64,000 bases of DNA from DASQLQ01 sp035629935 (lineage in GTDB: Bacteria; Actinomycetota; CADDZG01; WHSQ01): NCBI GenBank assembly GCA_035629935.1, contig DASQLQ010000193.1, positions 1 through 64,000 on the forward strand. The letters are read 5' to 3'. Positions 59,050-64,000 of this stretch are shown here, piece by piece. The position numbers and the translations under genes were made by a program. Position 1 is the first letter of the stretch. Every line of letters starts with the position of its first letter. Below the pieces are notes generated by a model. That model made no database searches. It was given only the letters and a program-made list of their open reading frames with translations, and was not told where the DNA came from.

Positions 59050-60153
59050 ATGCGCCGGATAGTCATCCTGGGCTCGACCGGCTCGATCGGTCGCCAAGCC
59101 CTCGAAGTCATCGCCGCCAACCCCGACCGATTCGAGGTGGTTGGTTTGGGCGCGGGCAGCGATAGGTCCACACTCGAGCAGCAGGCCGCGGAGTTCGGTG
59201 TCTCACGCACCGCTCTGGGGGTCGAGGAAGCGGTCCGGCTCGCGACTCTCGAAGATGCCGATGTGGTCCTCAACGCCATAGTCGGTGCCGCCGGATTGCG
59301 TGCATCCGTTGCCGCGCTCGATGCCGGAAAGATCCTCGCCCTGGCCAACAAAGAGAGCCTCGTCGCGGGGGGTGAAGCCTGCATCGCTGCCGTAGGCCGC
59401 GGTGGGGGAGCCACGGTCCCCGTCGATTCGGAGCACGCTGCCATCGCGCAGTGTCTCCAGCGACGCAACCTCGACGAGGTGAAGCGCATCATCCTCACGG
59501 CCTCCGGTGGGCCGTTCCGCCAGCGACCGGATCTGGCCGGGGTTACCCCCGATGAGGCGTTGCAACATCCAACCTGGTCCATGGGACCGAAGATCACCGT
59601 GGACTCTGCGACGATGATGAACAAAGGGCTCGAGCTGATCGAGGCTCATTTCCTATTCGGATTCGGATACGACCAGATCGACGTAACTGTCCACCCGCAA
59701 AGCATCGTTCACGGGCTCGTGGAGTTCGTGGACGGATCGATGCTGATGCAAGCGGCCACGACGGACATGCGGATCCCGATCCAGGCGGCGCTCGGTGACC
59801 CGGAGAGGTTCCCCTCGCAAACCGAACCCCTCGACCCGATCCGAGAGAGCCCACTCACGTTCGAAGCCGTCGATCACCAGCGCTTTCCGGCCATCGCCAT
59901 CGCCGTGGTGGCGGGGCGAGCGGGACGCTCCTATCCCGCCGTCCTCAATGCGGCGAACGAGATCGCCGTCGAAGCCTTCCTCGATCGCAAGCTGGCTTTC
60001 ACGGACATATCTCGTGTCGTCGAGGCGACGATGGGTGCACACGAACCGTTCGACGTGGTCGAGGTCGATGCGGTCCTCGAGGCCGACGCATGGGCCAGGG
60101 TCGAGGCCGAACGAGTGATCGCGAGCGCCCCGGTCGGAGGTGGAGCCCGATGA
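59050..60153 (+). CDS. dxr: 1-deoxy-D-xylulose 5-phosphate reductoisomerase
   Basis: The product is 367 aa. It commits deoxyxylulose phosphate to the MEP isoprenoid pathway using NADPH. ILGSTGSIGRQALEVI is the nucleotide-binding motif, ANKESLVAGGE and SEHAAIAQCL bind substrate and metal, and GPKITVDSATMMNKGLE is diagnostic. The ATG at 59050 has GTGAGG upstream at good spacing; a GTG at 59044 is too close to that site. The stop overlaps the rseP ATG by four bases. Confidence 0.97.
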   Translation: MRRIVILGSTGSIGRQALEVIAANPDRFEVVGLGAGSDRSTLEQQAAEFGVSRTALGVEEAVRLATLEDADVVLNAIVGAAGLRASVAALDAGKILALANKESLVAGGEACIAAVGRGGGATVPVDSEHAAIAQCLQRRNLDEVKRIILTASGGPFRQRPDLAGVTPDEALQHPTWSMGPKITVDSATMMNKGLELIEAHFLFGFGYDQIDVTVHPQSIVHGLVEFVDGSMLMQAATTDMRIPIQAALGDPERFPSQTEPLDPIRESPLTFEAVDHQRFPAIAIAVVAGRAGRSYPAVLNAANEIAVEAFLDRKLAFTDISRVVEATMGAHEPFDVVEVDAVLEADAWARVEAERVIASAPVGGGAR

Positions 60154-61355
60154 GTCTCGGGATCTTCATCTTCATCTTCTCGATCCTCTTCGTCGTGATG
60201 GTTCACGAGGCAGGACATCTCACGGTTGCCAAGCTCTTCGGATTCAAAGCAACGAAGTTCTTCATCGGATTCGGTCCGAAGATCTGGTCGAGGAAGAAAG
60301 GCGAAACCGAATACGGGATAGCGGCCATCCCTGCCGGCGGTTTCGTGAAGATCGTCGGGATGAATCCGTACGAAGACGTTCCGCCCGAAGACGTGCCTCG
60401 TGCCTACCCGAACAAACCCGCCTACCAACGAGCGCTCCTGTTGGTCGCGGGGTCCGCTACGCACTGGCCCGTTGCCTTCCTGATCCTGTTCGTTACTGCG
60501 ATGACGATCGGTTTCCCAACGGGCCGCGCTACGAACGAGGTGGCTGCGGTCGAAACGCGGCTCCAGGCAGGGGACGGTGAAGTGGTCGCCCCGACAACGC
60601 CGGCGGCCGAGATCGGGTTGCGACCCGGCGACAAGATCGTCGCCATCGACGGAGCCGAGACTCCCACGTGGACTGCGGTCCGGAACGCGATAAGAGCGAA
60701 TCCGAACGAGGAAGTGACGTTCACGATCGACAACACTGGTGCCACGCGAGACGAAACTGTGCGTTTGGGAACGGCGATCTTCGACGAGCAGGGAAATCTC
60801 ATCGATTACGTGTCACCGGGTGCCGACGCAGAAACCGTTCCCTACGATTCGGAGGTCGTGGGCTTCCTCGGGGTGCAACCCGAGCCCGAGTACCAACGGG
60901 AAGGGTTCTTCACCGCCGCCGGCACTGCCGGATACTGGACCGCAGATACGACAGTGCGGTCCTTCAGGGGGATAGGCGAGGTCTTCACCATGGTGTTCGG
61001 CGGCGAGCTCTGGCAGGCGCTCCAAGGCGAGGGCGACCGTCAGATCGACGAGGGCCCGTTGGGGTTGGTCGGGGCAGGCCGCATCGCCGGCGAAAGCGTG
61101 GAGAAGGGCGAGTTCCTCGACCTCATCGGCCTGATCGTCGGTTTCACGATCTTCGTCGGTGTCATGAACTTGCTCCCGCTGCCCCCACTGGACGGGGGTC
61201 ACCTAGCGGTCGTTGCCTTCGAGAAGATCACCGGGCGAAAGGTGGACCTCAGGAAGCTCATCCCGGTGGCCGCAGCTGTGATCTCCTTCTTCGTACTCCT
61301 ATTCGTTGCCGTGCTGTATCTCGACCTCGCCCGACCCATCCGGGCACCTTTCTAA
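60150..61355 (+). CDS. rseP: Site-2 membrane metalloprotease, RseP type
   Basis: The product is 401 aa. It cleaves transmembrane substrates such as anti-sigma factors or signal peptide remnants. The zinc motif is HEAGH (H19, E20, H23) in the first membrane segment, with the third ligand in NLLPLPPLDGGHL near residue 340. One PDZ domain spans about 140-200 (AAEIGLRPGDKIVAIDG). Three to four membrane segments. It overlaps dxr by four bases and precedes ispG, the standard order. Confidence 0.95.
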   Translation: MSLGIFIFIFSILFVVMVHEAGHLTVAKLFGFKATKFFIGFGPKIWSRKKGETEYGIAAIPAGGFVKIVGMNPYEDVPPEDVPRAYPNKPAYQRALLLVAGSATHWPVAFLILFVTAMTIGFPTGRATNEVAAVETRLQAGDGEVVAPTTPAAEIGLRPGDKIVAIDGAETPTWTAVRNAIRANPNEEVTFTIDNTGATRDETVRLGTAIFDEQGNLIDYVSPGADAETVPYDSEVVGFLGVQPEPEYQREGFFTAAGTAGYWTADTTVRSFRGIGEVFTMVFGGELWQALQGEGDRQIDEGPLGLVGAGRIAGESVEKGEFLDLIGLIVGFTIFVGVMNLLPLPPLDGGHLAVVAFEKITGRKVDLRKLIPVAAAVISFFVLLFVAVLYLDLARPIRAPF

Positions 61356-61357
61356 CC

Positions 61358-62527
61358 GTGTACGAACGACGGAAGTCGCGCCAGATCCACGTCGGTCCCG
61401 TCGCGGTCGGCGGTGGCGCCCCGATCTCGATCCAGTCGATGACGGTCACGAAGACCGACAACGTCGAGGAGACGTTGATCCAGGTCCATGCCCTCGGCAC
61501 CCAAGGCGCCGACATCGTTCGCGTTGCCGTTCCCCACGAGGGTGACGCGAAAGCTCTCCCGATGATCGTGCAGGAAGGCGGCGTTCCGATAATCGCCGAT
61601 ATCCACTTCTCGGTGCGTCTCGCAATGATGGCCATCGAAGCCGGCGTCCACGGGTTGCGGCTCAATCCCGGCAATATGCGAAACCCGAAGCACATCAAGG
61701 AAGTGGCAGACGCCGCCAAGCAACGTGGCATCCCGATCCGCGTGGGAGTCAACGCGGGTTCGCTCGACAAGAAGCTGGTTGAGAAGCACGGACGGCCGAC
61801 AGCGGAGGCTCTCGTGGAAAGCGCTCTTTACGAGATCGGCCTTCTCGAGGAACACGGGTTCCGTGACATCAAGGTGTCGGTGAAGCACCAGAACGTTGCC
61901 GAGATGATCAATGCCTACCGGCTACTCGCCACGCAGACCGACGTGCCTTTGCATCTCGGCGTGACCGAGGCCGGAACTCCCAAGCAGGGGAGCATCAAGT
62001 CGGCGATCGGGATCGGCACTTTGTTGGCCGAGGGGATCGGGGACACGATCCGGGTCTCTCTAACAGCGGACCCCATCGAAGAAGTGAAGCTCGGCAAGCA
62101 GATCCTCAACGCTCTCGGCATCCGGCAGGACACGTTCGATCTGGTCGCCTGCCCGTCGTGCGGGCGTGCAGAGCTGGATGTGTTCGCACTGGCCAATGAG
62201 GTCGAAGCCGCGATCGAGAAGATGGACCTACCCCCCATGCAGATCGCCGTCATGGGATGCGAGGTCAACGGACCGGGAGAGGCGCGCGACGCCGACATCG
62301 GTATCGCAGCCGGGCCCGGCAGGGGTTTGCTGTTCTCGAAAGGCAAGCAGATCGGCTGGGTCCCACACGACAAGTTGGTCGAGGCGCTGCTCGAGGAAGC
62401 TCAGCGCGTCGCCGACGAGATCCGCTCATCCGGTGATGCGACCGAAGGATCTGAGGCGGGTGGGGGACCAACCATCGTCAAGGGGGCCGGGCGCAGGTTG
62501 CTGCAGCCGACGATCAGAGACTCTTAG
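61358..62527 (+). CDS. ispG: 4-hydroxy-3-methylbut-2-en-1-yl diphosphate synthase (IspG/GcpE)
   Basis: The product is 389 aa from the GTG at 61358, two bases after the rseP stop. It is the penultimate MEP-pathway enzyme and carries a 4Fe-4S cluster. VGPVAVGGGAPISIQSMT is the opening, GVTEAGTPKQGSIKSAIG the middle, and the cluster cysteines lie in CPSCGRAELDVF and MGCEVNGPGEARDADIG. It closes the dxr-rseP-ispG trio. The next gene converges on it. Confidence 0.97.
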   Translation: MYERRKSRQIHVGPVAVGGGAPISIQSMTVTKTDNVEETLIQVHALGTQGADIVRVAVPHEGDAKALPMIVQEGGVPIIADIHFSVRLAMMAIEAGVHGLRLNPGNMRNPKHIKEVADAAKQRGIPIRVGVNAGSLDKKLVEKHGRPTAEALVESALYEIGLLEEHGFRDIKVSVKHQNVAEMINAYRLLATQTDVPLHLGVTEAGTPKQGSIKSAIGIGTLLAEGIGDTIRVSLTADPIEEVKLGKQILNALGIRQDTFDLVACPSCGRAELDVFALANEVEAAIEKMDLPPMQIAVMGCEVNGPGEARDADIGIAAGPGRGLLFSKGKQIGWVPHDKLVEALLEEAQRVADEIRSSGDATEGSEAGGGPTIVKGAGRRLLQPTIRDS

Positions 62528-62528
62528 G

Positions 62529-64000
62529 TCAGCGTCGAACCGCTCGCTTCAGCAGGTTGTCGATGCGGGCACGCAGGGCCTCGTCGGAGAACGGCTTCAA
62601 CATGTAATCGTCGACACCCGAGTTGAGACTGTCTACCTCGCTCGAACCGTCGCCTCTTTCGCCCACGAGGATGATCGGGATTAGAGTCGTCGGTGTCGCC
62701 TGTCGCAGTCGCTTCGCAACGTCGGTGCCGGAAAGGTCGGGCAGGTTGTAGTCCAGCACGATGATGTCCGGGCGCTCAAGGGTCGCTCTGCGAACGACCT
62801 CCTCGCCGTTATGCGCCGTGATGATGTCGTAGGAATCTCCGAAGGCGAGTTCCGCGTGGGCTCGCTCGGCCGGTTCCTGGTTGGCGACCAGCACGCGTGA
62901 CTTGGGAGCGTTCGTCGACTTCTGCACGTACATCGCTTCGTCGGCCGCGCGCATGAGTTCTTCGATCGACGCCGGGTCCTCCGGGTCGTAATCCGCTTTG
63001 CCAACACTGAACGACAGCTTGTAGGGACGGTCGCGGCGGGCGTTGTGCAGATCGACGGCCGTCTGGAGCCTGGCGATCGGTGTCTCCGAATCCATAACGG
63101 GCCCATCGGACATCATCAGTATGCAGAACTCGTCACCGCCAACGCGCGCCACCACGTCCGATTCACGGAATGTCTCCTTGAGGACGTGAGCGGCATCAGT
63201 TATCGCCCGGTCCCCCTCGGAGTGACCGAAGTTGTCGTTGATGGTCTTGAGGTTGTCCAGGTCGATGAAGAGCAAAGTCATCGGTCTCTTGTCGCGTTTT
63301 GCAACGTTCGCCTGGTGGCCGGCGAGCAGAACGAAGCCCCGCCGGTTGTTGAGGCTGGTCAATTCGTCGAGCAAAGCCAGACGGCGCAGCTCTTCGGTCT
63401 TCTTCTTCTCCGTGATGTCCCTGGCGATCGTCGAGACGCCCACCACGGTCCCGGTCGCGTCTCGGATCGGAGCGACGCTCATCGCGACATCGACCCTGTG
63501 ACCGTCCTTGGTGACGCGTTCGGTTTCGAAGTTCTGGATCTGATCTCCGGAAAGGACTTGCTCCCAGACGTCGTCGAACTCCTGCTGGTGCGTGTGCGGG
63601 ATGATGATCGTGATCGGTTTGCTCATGGCCTCTTCGAACGAGAACCCGTAGAGCTGCTCGGCGGCGGGGTTCCACGACATGACTTTTCCGTCAAGACCCT
63701 GGCTGATCATCGCGTCGTTCGACGACTCCACCACTGCTGCCATCTGCCGGACGACGGCGGCCCGTTCCAGCTCGGCGGCCTGACGAGCGACGGTTTCCTC
63801 GGCCCGAGCCAGCGTCTGCGCTTGGCCCACGAACACATCGAGAGCAAAGATCGTTAGGCAGATCGAGATGGAGGCGAAGAATTGGACCTCGACGACTTCG
63901 AAGGGGAGCCTCAGCGTGCTTGGTACAGCGATGAGACGAGGCACTTGCCACACCATCGCCAAGACACCGGAGAACGCGAGGGAGACCGCGGCCGGGAACC
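62529..64000 (-). CDS. Membrane PAS-GGDEF diguanylate cyclase with C-terminal receiver, N-terminus cut by window edge
   Basis: At least 490 residues are in the window; the frame runs off the right edge, so the N-terminus is missing. A membrane region (EVQFFASISICLTIFALDVFVG, part of it) is followed by a coiled linker and a PAS domain (SWNPAAEQLYGFSFEEAM). The GGDEF domain has VARVGGDEFCIL with the intact active site, and an I-site RESD five residues before it, so it is probably product-inhibited. A receiver ends the chain (DIIVLDYNLPDLSG, then MLKPFSDEALRA). It would make c-di-GMP. Confidence 0.92.
   Translation of the reverse strand, partial: FPAAVSLAFSGVLAMVWQVPRLIAVPSTLRLPFEVVEVQFFASISICLTIFALDVFVGQAQTLARAEETVARQAAELERAAVVRQMAAVVESSNDAMISQGLDGKVMSWNPAAEQLYGFSFEEAMSKPITIIIPHTHQQEFDDVWEQVLSGDQIQNFETERVTKDGHRVDVAMSVAPIRDATGTVVGVSTIARDITEKKKTEELRRLALLDELTSLNNRRGFVLLAGHQANVAKRDKRPMTLLFIDLDNLKTINDNFGHSEGDRAITDAAHVLKETFRESDVVARVGGDEFCILMMSDGPVMDSETPIARLQTAVDLHNARRDRPYKLSFSVGKADYDPEDPASIEELMRAADEAMYVQKSTNAPKSRVLVANQEPAERAHAELAFGDSYDIITAHNGEEVVRRATLERPDIIVLDYNLPDLSGTDVAKRLRQATPTTLIPIILVGERGDGSSEVDSLNSGVDDYMLKPFSDEALRARIDNLLKRAVRR

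Noticed and set aside
1..64000. CRISPR array, insertion sequence or prophage
   Set aside because: I found no regular spacer-repeat array, transposase or phage structural gene on reading both strands.

Overview
The window reads as a chromosomal segment of a high-GC actinobacterium that I cannot place below phylum. The evidence is: the block dprA, xerC-like recombinase, whiG-type sigma factor, rpsB, tsf, pyrH, frr, cdsA, dxr, rseP, ispG in the order usual for Actinobacteria; a DUF2469 protein after rnhB; GatCAB plus a glutamyl-tRNA synthetase with no glutaminyl-tRNA synthetase in view; frequent GTG/TTG starts; and several genes whose -10 element sits 6-8 nt before the start codon, as in leaderless transcripts. 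Coding density is very high. I see no gene-free stretch above 300 bases, no insertion sequence, prophage or CRISPR array.

Layout. 1-8 kb: an aquaporin-family gene cut by the left edge, acetyl-CoA synthetase, a UDP-sulfoquinovose synthase-like epimerase, a small secreted protein, a GNAT enzyme coupled to an isocitrate dehydrogenase-family gene, and a purine permease. 8-10.3 kb: a secreted protein fusing an M23-like domain to a lipase-type hydrolase, and a YgjP-like metallopeptidase. 10.4-14.4 kb: five tightly overlapping genes (PqqD domain with an added C-terminal tail, HPr-kinase-like kinase, two family-2 glycosyltransferases, NTP_transf_5 nucleotidyltransferase). This is the best candidate for an undescribed system, probably peptide or small-protein modification. 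14.4-20.5 kb: a hypothetical protein, SDR reductase, greA, amidohydrolase, small basic protein, GMC oxidoreductase and an unrecognised protein. 20.6-29.9 kb: a signalling island with two large membrane hybrid histidine kinases, two response regulators and a degenerate receiver, with an MBL-fold hydrolase and an acyl-CoA dehydrogenase between them. Three of its promoters carry the same 11-bp-spaced direct repeat, like a PhoB/OmpR-type operator.

29.9-38.3 kb: PH/SHOCT membrane protein, gatCAB, an SRPBCC protein, a secreted M14 carboxypeptidase, and two secreted LVIVD-repeat paralogues, each followed by a UUCG-loop terminator. 38.3-47 kb: amino-acid and cofactor genes (precorrin-2 dehydrogenase, class I aminotransferase, serC, serA, ilvE) and gltX followed directly by tRNA-Gln and tRNA-Glu. 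47-62.5 kb: the conserved chromosome core (rplS, two lepB, rnhB, DUF2469, YraN, enoyl-CoA hydratase, ComM-like, dprA, xerC-like, whiG-like, then translation, lipid and MEP-pathway genes). The right edge cuts a membrane PAS-GGDEF-receiver protein.

Several sets work together. gatCAB, gltX and the two tRNAs give the indirect route to Gln-tRNA(Gln). serA and serC supply serine. dxr and ispG belong to isoprenoid synthesis. The kinases, regulators and shared operators look like one self-regulating sensory circuit.
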